A stretch of DNA of 64,000 nt from Cupriavidus metallidurans CH34 (GTDB lineage Bacteria > Pseudomonadota > Gammaproteobacteria > Burkholderiales > Burkholderiaceae): positions 3,844,001 to 3,908,000 of the forward strand of contig NC_007973.1 in assembly GCF_000196015.1 (NCBI RefSeq). The letters are read 5' to 3'. Below, one piece after another: positions 26,046-34,234 of the stretch. How positions within the stretch are numbered: position 1 is the stretch's first letter; each line of letters opens with the position of its first letter. The notes beneath the pieces were generated by a model. The model was given only the letters and a program-made list of their open reading frames with translations, made no database searches and was not told where the DNA came from. The translations under genes were made by a program, and so were the position numbers.

Positions 26046-26081
26046 TCCGCGGTATCGCAACCGTCTCATTTTTTGTGCGCA

Positions 26082-26471
26082 ATGACCGTTTACTTCCCCG
26101 AGCGAGATCTCGCAGCCATCCGTCAGGCTCTGGCGGCGCGCCCAGGCGGCCGTCTGGTTGCGTGCCTGTGCGCCGACTGGTGTGGGACCTGCAAGGAATA
26201 TGTGAGCGGGTTTGCGGCGTTGGCGGCACGCTATCCGGACGACTGTTTTGTCTGGGTCGATATCGAAACCCATGCCGATCGGCTGGGTGAGGACATCGAT
26301 ATCGAAAACTTTCCTACTGTATTGATTCAGCCCATTGCCGGAGGGGCACCGCACTTTTACGGAACGGTGTTGCCCCACCTGGAAGTTCTGGACCGGATGC
26401 TGGTGCGTGGCAGTGCGATGCCGGCAACGGCGTCGGAGATTCCTCAAGTGCTCGACTGGTTGCTTGGGTAG
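26082..26471 (+). CDS. Thioredoxin-fold protein with WCGTC active site
   Basis: A 129-residue protein with C-A-D-W-C-G-T-C-K (redox cysteines 34 and 37) and a conserved cis-Pro in F-P-T-V-L-I. It lacks a signal peptide, so it is probably a cytoplasmic dithiol reductase or thiol carrier. C-G-T-C differs from the C-G-P-C of TrxA, which usually changes redox potential or partner choice. It is 36 bases after dprA and upstream of topB; the order is probably conserved, but I see no mechanistic link. No good ribosome-binding site precedes ATG 26082; translational coupling to dprA is possible. Confidence 0.8.
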   Translation: MTVYFPERDLAAIRQALAARPGGRLVACLCADWCGTCKEYVSGFAALAARYPDDCFVWVDIETHADRLGEDIDIENFPTVLIQPIAGGAPHFYGTVLPHLEVLDRMLVRGSAMPATASEIPQVLDWLLG

Positions 26472-26646
26472 GAAGCAGGCCGGCGTTGCGTGGTGCCGCG
26501 TTTGGGCGCGGCATCAGCTTGCACCGCCGTCCGAACCGCGCTTATTATTGGCGCCTCAAAGCCCAGCCGTGCTGTTTACATAGTTTGTCGTGAATTTCAA
26601 GAGGCGCGAACTGCCCTTGCGCAGTGGTGCCACAAGGACCCGTTGA

Positions 26647-29322
26647 ATGTCTAAAGCCCTCATCATCGCGGAAAAGCCATCGGTCGCCGCCGATATCGCG
26701 CGCGCCCTCGGGGGCTTTACCAAGCACGACGAGTATTTCGAGAGCGACGACTACGTGCTGTCCTCGGCCGTCGGTCACTTGGTAGAGATCGCGGCGCCCG
26801 ACGATTACGAGGTGAAGCGTGGCAAGTGGAGCTTCGCCAATCTGCCGGTGATCCCGCCGCACTTCGATCTGCGCCCGATCGCCAAGACCGAGTCTCGCCT
26901 CAAGGTGCTGAACCGCCTGATCAAGCGCAAGGACGTGACCGCGCTGATCAATGCCTGTGACGCGGGGCGCGAAGGGGAACTGATCTTCCGACTGATCGCC
27001 CAGCAGGCCAAGGCCAAGCAGCCGGTGCGCCGCCTGTGGCTGCAGTCGATGACGCCGCAGGCCATCCGCGACGGGTTTGCCGCGCTGCGCGAGGACGAGG
27101 AAATGCTCCCGCTGGCCGACGCGGCCCGCTGCCGCTCCGAAGCCGACTGGCTGGTCGGCATCAACGGCACGCGTGCCATGACGGCCTTCAACAGCAAGGG
27201 CGGCGGCTTTTTCCTGACCACCGTGGGCCGGGTACAGACGCCGACGCTGTCGATCGTGGTCGAGCGCGAGGAGAAGATCAAACACTTCGTCCCCCGCGAC
27301 TACTGGGAGGTGCGGGCTGAGTTCATCGCCGCCGCGGGCCTCTATGAGGGTCGCTGGTTCGACCCGAAGTTCAAGAAGAACGAATTCGATCCCGAGGCGC
27401 GCGACTCGCGCCTGTGGAGCGAGGCGGAAGCCAAGAGCATCGTGGCGGCCTGCCGTGACAAGCAAGGCACGGTCACCGAGGAGTCCAAGCCGTCGACGCA
27501 GCAGTCGCCTGCCCTGTTCGACCTGACCACCCTGCAGCGCGAAGCCAACTCGCGCTTTGGATTCTCGGCCAAGAACACGTTGGGCCTGGCGCAGGCGCTG
27601 TACGAAAAGCACAAGGTGCTGACGTACCCGCGTACCGATGCGCGCGCGCTGCCGGAGGACTACCTGGACACGGTCAAGCAGACCATGGACATGCTGGCCG
27701 ACAGCTCGCCGAACTATCTGCCGCACGCGAAGAAAATTCTGTCGAGCGGCTGGGTGAAGCCGAACAAGCGGATCTTCGACAACAGCAAGATCAGCGATCA
27801 CTTCGCTATCATCCCGACCCTGCAGGCGCCCAAGAACCTGTCCGAGCCCGAGCAGAAGCTGTACGACCTGGTCGTGCGACGCTTCCTGGCGGTGTTCTTC
27901 CCGACCGCCGAGTTCCAGGTGACCACGCGGATCACCGAGGTTGCCGGCCACCACTTCAAGACCGAGGGCAAGATCCTGGTCAATCCGGGCTGGCTGGTGA
28001 TCTACGGCCGCGAGGCGCAGGGCAAGGACGACAAGGACGCCAACCTGGTGCCGGTGCAGAAGGACGAGAAGGTCAAGACCGACAAGGTCGAGTCCGTCGG
28101 CCTGACCACGCGCCCGCCGGCCCGCTATAACGAAGCGACGCTGCTGTCGGCCATGGAAGGTGCCGGCAAGCTCGTGGACGACGATGCGCTACGCGAGGCG
28201 ATGGCAGGCAAGGGCCTGGGCACGCCAGCCACGCGCGCGGCCATCATCGAAGGCTTGCTGGCTGAGAAGTATCTGGTCCGCGAAGGCCGCGAGCTGATTC
28301 CCACGGCCAAGGCGTTCCAGCTGATGACGCTGTTGCGCGGGCTGGGCGTGGAGGAACTGACCCAGGCCGAACTGACGGGTGAGTGGGAACACAAGTTGTC
28401 GCAGATCGAGCGCGGACGTCTGAAGCGTGACGAGTTCATGCGCGAGATCGCGCAGATGACGCAGCAGATCGTCAAGCGTGCCAAGGAATACGACAACGAC
28501 ACGATTCCAGGCGATTACGCGACGCTCGACACGCCGTGCCCGCAGTGCGGTGGCCAGGTCAAGGAGAACTACCGCCGCTTTGCCTGCACGGCCTGCGAAT
28601 TCTCGATCAGCAAGATCCCTGGCGGCCGCCAGTTCGAGATCGAGGAAGTCGAGGAACTGCTGCTGAAGAAGGAAATCGGCCCGTTGCAGGGATTCCGCAG
28701 CAAGATGGGCCGGCCGTTCGCGGCCATCCTGAAGTTGGCCAAGGATGACGACGGCAACTGGAAGATGGAGTTCGACTTCGGCCAGAACGACGACGAAGGC
28801 GATGGCGAACCGGTGGACTTCAGCGAGCAGACCCCGGTCGGCAAGTGTCCGAAGTGCGGTGGCTCGGTCTACGAGCACGGCATGAAGTACGTCTGCGAGA
28901 ACGCCGTGGGCAGCGCGAAATCGTGCGACTTCACCAGCGGCAAGATCATCCTGCAGCAGGAAATCTCGCGTGAGCAGATCGGCAAGCTGCTGACGGATGG
29001 CAAGACCGACCTGCTGACTGGCTTCAAGTCGTCGCGTACCGGCCGCAACTTCAAGGCTTTCCTGGTCAAGCAGCCGGACGGTAAGATCGGGTTCGAGTTC
29101 GAGGCGCGTGAACCCAAGGCGGGCGCGGCGGCCAAGACCGCGAAGCCTGCGGCCAAGTCCGCGGCCAAGGCAGAGTCGGCACCGGCAAAGGTAGCCGCCA
29201 AGAAGGCGCCGGCGGCGAAGAAGGCCGCCACGAAGACGGCGACAAAGACGGCTGCTACGAAGACGGCTGCTGCCAAGAAGACGCGCGCAACCACAAAGCA
29301 GACGGCCGAAGCCGAAGAGTAA
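26647..29322 (+). CDS. topB: DNA topoisomerase III with zinc fingers and lysine-rich tail
   Basis: An 891-residue type IA topoisomerase. The TOPRIM domain (residues 1-150) has I-I-A-E-K-P-S-V-A and D-A-G-R-E-G-E. The active-site Tyr 327 is in L-T-Y-P-R-T-D-A. Two zinc-binding regions follow: C-P-Q-C near 627 with C-T-A-C, and C-P-K-C near 738 with a later Cys pair. A third part resembles the C-terminal repeat of bacterial TopB. From about residue 825 a roughly 65-residue Ala/Lys/Thr-rich tail resembles histone H1. The enzyme decatenates DNA and resolves recombination intermediates. The gene stands last in the dprA set and ends at a strong terminator. It is larger than E. coli TopB (653 residues) because of the finger region and tail. 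Confidence 0.93.
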   Translation: MSKALIIAEKPSVAADIARALGGFTKHDEYFESDDYVLSSAVGHLVEIAAPDDYEVKRGKWSFANLPVIPPHFDLRPIAKTESRLKVLNRLIKRKDVTALINACDAGREGELIFRLIAQQAKAKQPVRRLWLQSMTPQAIRDGFAALREDEEMLPLADAARCRSEADWLVGINGTRAMTAFNSKGGGFFLTTVGRVQTPTLSIVVEREEKIKHFVPRDYWEVRAEFIAAAGLYEGRWFDPKFKKNEFDPEARDSRLWSEAEAKSIVAACRDKQGTVTEESKPSTQQSPALFDLTTLQREANSRFGFSAKNTLGLAQALYEKHKVLTYPRTDARALPEDYLDTVKQTMDMLADSSPNYLPHAKKILSSGWVKPNKRIFDNSKISDHFAIIPTLQAPKNLSEPEQKLYDLVVRRFLAVFFPTAEFQVTTRITEVAGHHFKTEGKILVNPGWLVIYGREAQGKDDKDANLVPVQKDEKVKTDKVESVGLTTRPPARYNEATLLSAMEGAGKLVDDDALREAMAGKGLGTPATRAAIIEGLLAEKYLVREGRELIPTAKAFQLMTLLRGLGVEELTQAELTGEWEHKLSQIERGRLKRDEFMREIAQMTQQIVKRAKEYDNDTIPGDYATLDTPCPQCGGQVKENYRRFACTACEFSISKIPGGRQFEIEEVEELLLKKEIGPLQGFRSKMGRPFAAILKLAKDDDGNWKMEFDFGQNDDEGDGEPVDFSEQTPVGKCPKCGGSVYEHGMKYVCENAVGSAKSCDFTSGKIILQQEISREQIGKLLTDGKTDLLTGFKSSRTGRNFKAFLVKQPDGKIGFEFEAREPKAGAAAKTAKPAAKSAAKAESAPAKVAAKKAPAAKKAATKTATKTAATKTAAAKKTRATTKQTAEAEE

Positions 29323-29351
29323 TCACTTACCTTCTGGCATCACGGGAAGGT

Positions 29352-29381
29352 AAAACGGCGGGGCGCGAGCCCCGCCGTTTT
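29352..29381. terminator. Bidirectional terminator between topB and lysR
   Basis: AAAACGGCGGGGC at 29352-29364 pairs with GCCCCGCCGTTTT at 29369-29381 around a GCGA loop. A-rich and T-rich ends on each side serve both strands, so it can stop topB (+) and the convergent LysR gene (-), whose stop codon touches it. Confidence 0.85.
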
Positions 29382-30313
29382 CACTTTGCCGCGGTCATCT
29401 GCGGCTTGTTCTCCGTGTCCACCGCCCGCTGCTGGCTTTCCTCCAGCAGGAAGTCGATGAAGGCCCGGACCTTGGTCGGCAGGAACTTGCGGCTCGGATA
29501 GACCACGCTCACGTCGCGGCGCGGCAACTGGTACTGGGGCAGGATATGCGTCAGCCGCCCTGCCTCGATGTTCGGTCGTGCCAGGTACGACGACAGCATC
29601 GCGATGCCCATATTGGTCAGCGCCGCCTGGTGCGCCAGTTCGGCATTGCTGCACAGCAGGCCCGGGCGAATCGGTACGGTCACCTCGCCTTCGGGGCCGG
29701 ACAACGTCCATTCGTGCTCGGCGTTGGGCAGCCGCATCGCGATGGCGCGGTGGTTGGACAGGTCATGCGCGTTGCGCAGCGGCGGGTGTTCGCGCAGATA
29801 GCCCGGCGAGGCGCAAAGAATGACTTCGGCGGAGATCAGCGGGCGCGCCACGAGGTGCGAGCCGAGCCCGAGATCGGACAGCATCACGCCTACGTCCCGC
29901 CCTTCTTCGACAATGTCGATCATTCGGTCCGAAAGCTGCACGTCGAAGACGACGTCGGGATACAGCTGCTGGAAGCGTTCCAGGATCTGCGGCAGCAGAT
30001 GCAGGCCGAACATGACTGGGGTGACAAGCCGTAGCGTGCCGGAGAGTGACTGGCTGCGCGCGGCAACGATCGACTCGGCTTCCTCCACGTCTTCGAGGAT
30101 CTGCGAACAGCGCTGCAGATACGTCTCGCCGGCGTCGGTCAGGGAGAGGCTTCGGGTGGTCCGGTTCAGCAACCGGGTGCCGAGATGGCTTTCCAGATCG
30201 GCGACGTAGCGCGTCACGACCGCATTGGACATTTCCAATTGCTGCGCCGCACGGGCAAAACTGCCTAGTTCGACGAGTTTGGCGAAGACGCGCATCGATT
30301 GAAGCCGATCCAT
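29381..30313 (-). CDS. LysR-family transcriptional regulator
   Basis: A 310-residue LysR protein. The HTH is in residues 1-60: M-D-R-L-Q-S-M-R-V-F-A-K-L-V-E-L-G-S-F and R-A-A-Q-Q-L-E-M-S-N-A-V-V-T-R-Y. The ligand-binding domain covers about 90-295 with G-I-A-M-L-S-S-Y typical of the CrgA-like clade. GGGAGA stands 8 bases before the ATG. It is divergent from the small tandem-repeat protein, 192 bases away, which could be its target. A perfect 12-bp palindrome is found between them just upstream of this gene. Targets and effector are unknown. Confidence 0.9.
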   Translation of the reverse strand: MDRLQSMRVFAKLVELGSFARAAQQLEMSNAVVTRYVADLESHLGTRLLNRTTRSLSLTDAGETYLQRCSQILEDVEEAESIVAARSQSLSGTLRLVTPVMFGLHLLPQILERFQQLYPDVVFDVQLSDRMIDIVEEGRDVGVMLSDLGLGSHLVARPLISAEVILCASPGYLREHPPLRNAHDLSNHRAIAMRLPNAEHEWTLSGPEGEVTVPIRPGLLCSNAELAHQAALTNMGIAMLSSYLARPNIEAGRLTHILPQYQLPRRDVSVVYPSRKFLPTKVRAFIDFLLEESQQRAVDTENKPQMTAAK

Positions 30314-30328
30314 GACATAGTCTCCCTG

Positions 30329-30340
30329 TTCACCGGTGAA
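30329..30340. promoter_or_regulatory. 12-bp palindrome between lysR and the tandem-repeat gene
   Basis: TTCACCGGTGAA is a perfect palindrome 16 bases upstream of the LysR ATG, overlapping the likely leader or promoter of that gene. A related half site, CCGGGTGA, follows at 30353-30360. It could be an autoregulatory site, but LysR sites usually need T-N11-A arrangements, so this is tentative. Confidence 0.35.
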
Positions 30341-30505
30341 TTTTTACACGATCCGGGTGATTTATTGTTGAAAGCACAACCAATCATTGTGGACGGCGCT
30401 ATTTATTCATATCAGGGAAATGCCTAATATCGCACCATCTGATGCCGCATTGCAGCACCGGTCCTGGGACCACCGGCATCCTTGAATGTGAAAGAGGATT
30501 CCATC

Positions 30506-30754
30506 ATGAAGCGCCAATTCGCCCTGATCGCTGCCCTGACCGTTGCCCTGTCGGCAGCTCCCGCCTTCGCCAAGGCCGGCAAGTTCGATACCTACACCGA
30601 TGGCGCCCGCGCCAGCAAGTTCGACCCGTACACCGACGGCGCCAAGTCCGGCAAGTTCGACACCTACACCGACGGCGCCAAGAGCGGCAAGTTTGACACG
30701 TACACCGATGGCGCCAAGAGCTTCGACGTCTACTCGGACGGCGCCAAGCTCTGA
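30506..30754 (+). CDS. Small secreted protein of 12-residue tandem repeats (KFDxYTDGA)
   Basis: I do not recognise a named family. The 82-residue product has a clear Sec signal peptide (residues 1-22, cleavage after A-F-A). The mature 60 residues are four repeats of K-x-x-K-F-D-x-Y-T-D-G-A (residues 23-70) and a shortened fifth ending F-D-V-Y-S-D-G-A-K-L. Each repeat has conserved acidic and aromatic residues (D, Y, T, D, G) that could bind cations or stack with sugars, and regular lysines. There are no cysteines. ATG 30506 follows AGAGGA; the upstream in-frame ATG adds no signal-like sequence. It is flanked by a LysR gene and an intrinsic terminator, so it is a monocistronic unit. Role unknown; a periplasmic structural or metal-binding function is speculation. 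Confidence 0.75.
   Translation: MKRQFALIAALTVALSAAPAFAKAGKFDTYTDGARASKFDPYTDGAKSGKFDTYTDGAKSGKFDTYTDGAKSFDVYSDGAKL
30572..30715 (+). repeat. Four tandem 36-bp coding repeats
   Basis: The segment encodes four in-frame 12-residue units of the secreted repeat protein. Units 3 and 4 are identical in protein and nearly so in DNA; unit 2 is the most divergent (R-A-S, Pro for Thr). The pattern suggests recent duplication and that copy number could vary between strains. Confidence 0.85.
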
Positions 30755-30774
30755 TCCCAGCCAGGCATTCCGCA

Positions 30775-30804
30775 AAAGCCCGTACCCTCACCGGTACGGG
30801 CTTT
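30775..30804 (+). terminator. Intrinsic terminator of the tandem-repeat gene
   Basis: AAAGCCCGTACC (30775-30786) pairs with GGTACGGGCTTT (30793-30804) around a 6-base loop, continuing into TTTTTG. It begins 20 bases after the stop codon. Confidence 0.9.
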
Positions 30805-30844
30805 TTGTTTGGGCTTTGGCCGGAGACCGGCCGGACAAAAGAAA

Positions 30845-30865
30845 ACGGGCCCGTTCAGGGCCCGT
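30845..30865 (-). terminator. Intrinsic terminator of the glycine-zipper gene
   Basis: ACGGGCCC and GGGCCCGT form an 8-bp stem with a 5-base loop. On the minus strand the hairpin is followed by TTTTCTTTTG. It lies 18 bases beyond the stop of the glycine-zipper gene. Confidence 0.8.
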
Positions 30866-30883
30866 AGTCTATTCCTTTGTGAC

Positions 30884-31327
30884 TCAGTCGTCGTGGTGGT
30901 GGTGACGGTGCTTGCTGCGCTTGTACCCACGGTTGTATCGACGATCATCGTCGTACGAGTTGCTGCGCGACACGTTGCCGCCCAGCGCCGCGCCTGCAGC
31001 GCCACCCAGGCCAGCACCAACCAGGCCGCCCGTACGGCCGCCCATGGCGTTGCCGGCCGCGGTACCTGCACCGCCGCCCAGTGCGCCACCAATGATGGCG
31101 CCGGTGCGCTCGCGACGGTTCGAAGTGATGGCGCCACCGGCACCACCGCCCACCGCACCACCGATCACGGCGCCGGTGCTACCACCCAGCGCGCCACCCA
31201 CCGCGGCGCCAGCGACGCCGCCCAGGCCACCGCCCAGTGCGTTGTTCAGATCTCCCCCTGCGAACACCGGCAGCGCAGCTGCCGAAAGGGCAAGGGCCAG
31301 AGTCAGGTTGCGAAGAGGACGAGACAT
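30884..31327 (-). CDS. Exported glycine-zipper protein with His/Arg-rich tail
   Basis: A 147-residue protein. A Sec signal peptide covers residues 1-23 (ending V-F-A-G). Residues about 30-115 are a chain of glycine-zipper repeats (G-G-A-L-G-G, G-A-V-I-G-G, G-G-A-G-G), the pattern of small outer-membrane or envelope proteins whose helices pack through glycine faces. The last 30 residues are charged, with R-S-N-S-Y-D-D-D-R-R-Y and a terminal H-R-H-H-H-H-D-D that could bind metal. There is no lipobox Cys. Its terminator is tail to tail with that of the tandem-repeat gene. Function unknown; related proteins are often stress-inducible envelope components. Confidence 0.8.
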   Translation of the reverse strand: MSRPLRNLTLALALSAAALPVFAGGDLNNALGGGLGGVAGAAVGGALGGSTGAVIGGAVGGGAGGAITSNRRERTGAIIGGALGGGAGTAAGNAMGGRTGGLVGAGLGGAAGAALGGNVSRSNSYDDDRRYNRGYKRSKHRHHHHDD

Positions 31328-31506
31328 CGTTTTTCCTTTATATGGCGGGTATCTGGTTCGAGAGTGTAGAGAAGGAGTCCCCCCGTTGCTGTAACGAGTT
31401 GTGAGGCCCTGTAACCCTCTGCAGAAACGGTATCAAGCCGTTAGCAGTCGATGTGCCGGCGCAACGCAATGTGGCCTTGGCGGCGCATGTAGCCACCAAT
31501 AAAAAA

Positions 31507-31524
31507 GCGACCCAGCTGGGTCGC
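31507..31524 (-). terminator. Terminator of the cstA-ybdD unit
   Basis: GCGACCCAGCTGGGTCGC is a perfect palindrome. Folded with a 4-base loop it gives a 7-bp stem, and on the minus strand it is followed by TTTTTTATTG. It lies 38 bases past the ybdD stop. Confidence 0.75.
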
Positions 31525-31562
31525 CTTGTCTTGCCTGCGCCAGAGGCGTCATGTGAGTCTGG

Positions 31563-31757
31563 TCAGCAGCACTTTCCCTGTCCGCCACCGTAGCGTGCCT
31601 CCTGACGCTCGCGGAAGAATTCCTCGTACGTCATCGGCTCGCGGTCGGGGTGGGTGCTTTCCATATGGGCCACGTAGGTCTGATAGTCGGGCAAGCCGAC
31701 CATCAGCCGTAGCGACTGGCCCAGGTAACGTCCCATGGTTCCGAGCTGTTCCAGCAT
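31563..31757 (-). CDS. YbdD/YjiX family small protein
   Basis: A 64-residue protein that matches the YbdD/YjiX family: L-M-V-G-L-P-D-Y-Q-T-Y-V-A-H-M, H-P-D-R-E-P-M-T-Y-E-E-F-F-R-E-R-Q and the C-terminal Cys-Cys. The family is typically encoded directly after a CstA/BtsT transporter, as here with 16 bases between. It is thought to assist the transporter, although its mechanism is not established. GGAGG precedes the ATG at 31757. The frame stays open upstream into cstA, but those residues are antisense-like Arg/Cys-rich translation and are excluded. Confidence 0.88.
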   Translation of the reverse strand: MLEQLGTMGRYLGQSLRLMVGLPDYQTYVAHMESTHPDREPMTYEEFFRERQEARYGGGQGKCC

Positions 31758-31773
31758 GATGGCCTCCAGGTGA

Positions 31774-33849
31774 TCAGTGCGACGCCGCCGAAGCCTGGGC
31801 AGGCATCGGCTCGAACGGCGTTTCGCGGTCCGTGCGCTTCGAGATGGCGCGGGCCGACATCGCGGTCTTGAACCCATAGAACACGATCGACAGCACCACG
31901 AACATGAACAGCGCGCACAGGCCGGCATCCAGGTAGTCGTTGAAGACGATGCGGTGCATCTGCTCCATCGTCTTGGCCGGAGCCAGTACCTTGCCTTCGG
32001 CGATCGCGGCGCTGAACTTCGATGCGTGGGTCAGGAAGCTGACCTTCGGATCGGCGTCGAACAGCTTCTGCCAGCCGGCGGTCAGCGTGCAGATCAGCAG
32101 CCAGCAGGTCGGCAGCAGCGTTACCCAGGCGTACTGCCCGCGCTTCATCTTGACCAGCACGCAGGTGCCCAGCACCAGCGCCACGGCTGCCAGCATCTGG
32201 TTGGAGATACCGAACAGCGGCCACAGCGTGTTGATGCCGCCCAGCGGATCGACCACGCCCTGGTACAGGAAGTAGCCCCAGGCCGCCACTGTCAGCGCGG
32301 TGGCGATCAGGTTGGCCGGCAGCGAGTCGGTACGCTGCAGGGACGGCACGAAGCTGCCCAGCAGATCCTGCAGCATGAAGCGGCCGGCACGGGTGCCCGC
32401 GTCCACGGCGGTCAGGATGAACAGCGCCTCGAACAGGATCGCGAAGTGGTACCAGAAGGCCATCATGGCCTGGCCACCCACCACCTGATGCAGGATGTGG
32501 GCGATGCCGACGGCCAGCGTCGGTGCGCCACCGGCGCGCGAGATGATCGTGTTCTCGCCCACGTCCTTGGCGGTCTGGATCAGCACGTCCGGCGTGATCA
32601 CGAAGCCCCAGGTGGAGACCACGTGCGCCACGGCTTCCGGCGTGTTGCCGATCACGGCCGCCGGGCTGTTCATCGCGAAGTACACGCCCGGCTCGATCAC
32701 CGAGGCGGCCACCAGCGCCATGATGGCGACGAACGACTCGGCCAGCATCGCGCCGTAGCCAATGAAGCGCGCGTGCGATTCATTTTCCAGCAGCTTCGGC
32801 GTGGTGCCCGACGAGATCAGCGCGTGGAAGCCCGAAACGGCGCCGCAGGCGATCGTGATGAAGAGGAACGGGAACAGGTTGCCCGACCACACCGGGCCGC
32901 CACCTTGGGCGAACTGCGTGAACGCCGGCATCTTCAGTTCCGGCGCGACGATCAGGATGCCGATGGCCAGTGCGATGATCGTGCCGATCTTCAGGAAGGT
33001 CGACAGGTAGTCACGCGGGGCCAGCAGCAGCCACACCGGCAGCACGGCGGCGATGAAGCCGTAGATGATCAGCATCCATGTCAGGGCCTTGCCGTCGTAC
33101 GTGAACAGCGGTGCCAGCACGGCGCTTTCATGTACGTACTGGCCGCCGATGATGGCGAGCATCAGCAGCACGAAGCCGATGACCGACACTTCGCCGATGC
33201 GGCCGGGACGGATGTAGCGCGTGTAGATGCCCATGAACAGCGCGATGGGAATCGTCACCGCCACGGTGAAGGTGCCCCACGGCGAGCCGGCCAGTGCCTT
33301 CACCACGATCAGCGCCAGCACGGCCAGGATGATGATCATGATCATGAAGCAGCCGAACAGGGCGATCATGCCCGGCACGGTGCCCATCTCGGACTTGACC
33401 AGGTCGCCCAGCGAACGGCCGTCGCGGCGCGTTGAGATGAACAGGATCATGAAATCCTGCACCGCACCGGCGAATACCACGCCGGCCAGAATCCACAACA
33501 TGCCCGGCATATAGCCCATTTGCGCGGCCAGCACGGGGCCCACCAGCGGCCCGGCGCCGGCGATGGCGGCGAAATGGTGGCCGAACAGCACCGCCTTGTT
33601 GGTCGGCACGTAGTCCAGGCCATCGTTGTGGCGCCAGGCGGGCGTCATGCGATTGGGGTCGAGCTGCATCACCTTGTCGGCGATGAAGCGGCTGTAGTAG
33701 CGGTAGGCGATCAGGTAGATGCAGAGCGCGGCAACCACGATCCACAGGGCACTGACGGCCTCGCCGCGCGACAGCGCGACAGTGGCGAAGGCGAAGGCGC
33801 CGAGCACGGCGACGGCCAGCCACAACAGGTGTTGTCCGATGCGATTCAT
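31774..33849 (-). CDS. cstA: CstA-family carbon starvation / pyruvate-peptide transporter
   Basis: A 691-residue inner-membrane transporter with about sixteen or more hydrophobic helices. The N-terminal CstA domain includes Y-R-Y-Y-S-R-F-I-A, W-R-H-N-D-G-L-D-Y-V-P-T-N, and G-H-H-F-A-A-I-A-G-A-G-P-L-V-G-P, the family signature. F-H-A-L-I-S-S-G-T-T-P-K follows in the middle. In E. coli CstA and BtsT take up peptides or pyruvate on carbon starvation. GAGGAGA precedes the ATG at 33849; 79 extra upstream codons are rejected. It is followed by ybdD and divergent from a two-component system, which probably regulates it. Confidence 0.92.
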   Translation of the reverse strand: MNRIGQHLLWLAVAVLGAFAFATVALSRGEAVSALWIVVAALCIYLIAYRYYSRFIADKVMQLDPNRMTPAWRHNDGLDYVPTNKAVLFGHHFAAIAGAGPLVGPVLAAQMGYMPGMLWILAGVVFAGAVQDFMILFISTRRDGRSLGDLVKSEMGTVPGMIALFGCFMIMIIILAVLALIVVKALAGSPWGTFTVAVTIPIALFMGIYTRYIRPGRIGEVSVIGFVLLMLAIIGGQYVHESAVLAPLFTYDGKALTWMLIIYGFIAAVLPVWLLLAPRDYLSTFLKIGTIIALAIGILIVAPELKMPAFTQFAQGGGPVWSGNLFPFLFITIACGAVSGFHALISSGTTPKLLENESHARFIGYGAMLAESFVAIMALVAASVIEPGVYFAMNSPAAVIGNTPEAVAHVVSTWGFVITPDVLIQTAKDVGENTIISRAGGAPTLAVGIAHILHQVVGGQAMMAFWYHFAILFEALFILTAVDAGTRAGRFMLQDLLGSFVPSLQRTDSLPANLIATALTVAAWGYFLYQGVVDPLGGINTLWPLFGISNQMLAAVALVLGTCVLVKMKRGQYAWVTLLPTCWLLICTLTAGWQKLFDADPKVSFLTHASKFSAAIAEGKVLAPAKTMEQMHRIVFNDYLDAGLCALFMFVVLSIVFYGFKTAMSARAISKRTDRETPFEPMPAQASAASH

Positions 33850-34234
33850 TTGAAGGGTCTCCTCAGACCGACTGAAAAGGCCTGCGGCGACGGGAGGCGG
33901 GCAGCGGGGGCGTGCCGGATGGCGGCCGCCGACGATCGCTTGGAAGATTGCCTCCTGGATGTCCGCGGCGCCCGGTCTGTTCTCGTCTGATCCGGATCTT
34001 GTCGTGCAGGTGGTCAGTGCGTCCGGCAGCGAGATCAGCGAGATTCGCGTGGATCGAGGCGCACCAATTGCGTCAGATCGCGCCAAGGGCGGAGCCCCGG
34101 GACAATCCGGCGTGTAGTATTGACACCCGCCCAGGCCGCCACAAGCGCGGAACTACGCAACGCACCTGCGTAGTAGTGCGTAGATCGACGGTTTCATGCG
34201 GTCTTCCCGGCATCGGTGTTTACCCCCGGTTCAG
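33850..34234. other. Intergenic region between cstA and the two-component system
   Basis: The 385 bases hold the divergent control region of cstA-ybdD and the sensor-kinase operon. I see no ORF with coding character. CTACGCA at 34153-34159 faces TGCGTAG at 34167-34173, and TGCGTAG recurs at 34177-34183. GTATTGACAC at 34118-34127 contains a TTGACA hexamer on the plus strand without a convincing -10. Confidence 0.4.
34153..34183. promoter_or_regulatory. Candidate response-regulator binding site, CTACGCA / TGCGTAG
   Basis: An inverted pair of heptamers separated by 7 bases, plus a third copy 3 bases later in the same orientation as the second. It lies about 50 bases before the sensor-kinase start. 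The organisation resembles sites of NarL/LuxR-type regulators, one of which is encoded in this operon. No footprint evidence; inferred from pattern. Confidence 0.4.

Noticed and set aside
30572..30715. Regular 36-bp repeats considered as a CRISPR array
   Set aside because: Repeats are contiguous without spacers and are in frame within a secreted protein gene; no cas genes nearby.
31777..33435. Plus-strand frame of 552 codons opposite cstA
   Set aside because: His/Arg/Gln-rich antisense shadow with no start signal; cstA is certain.
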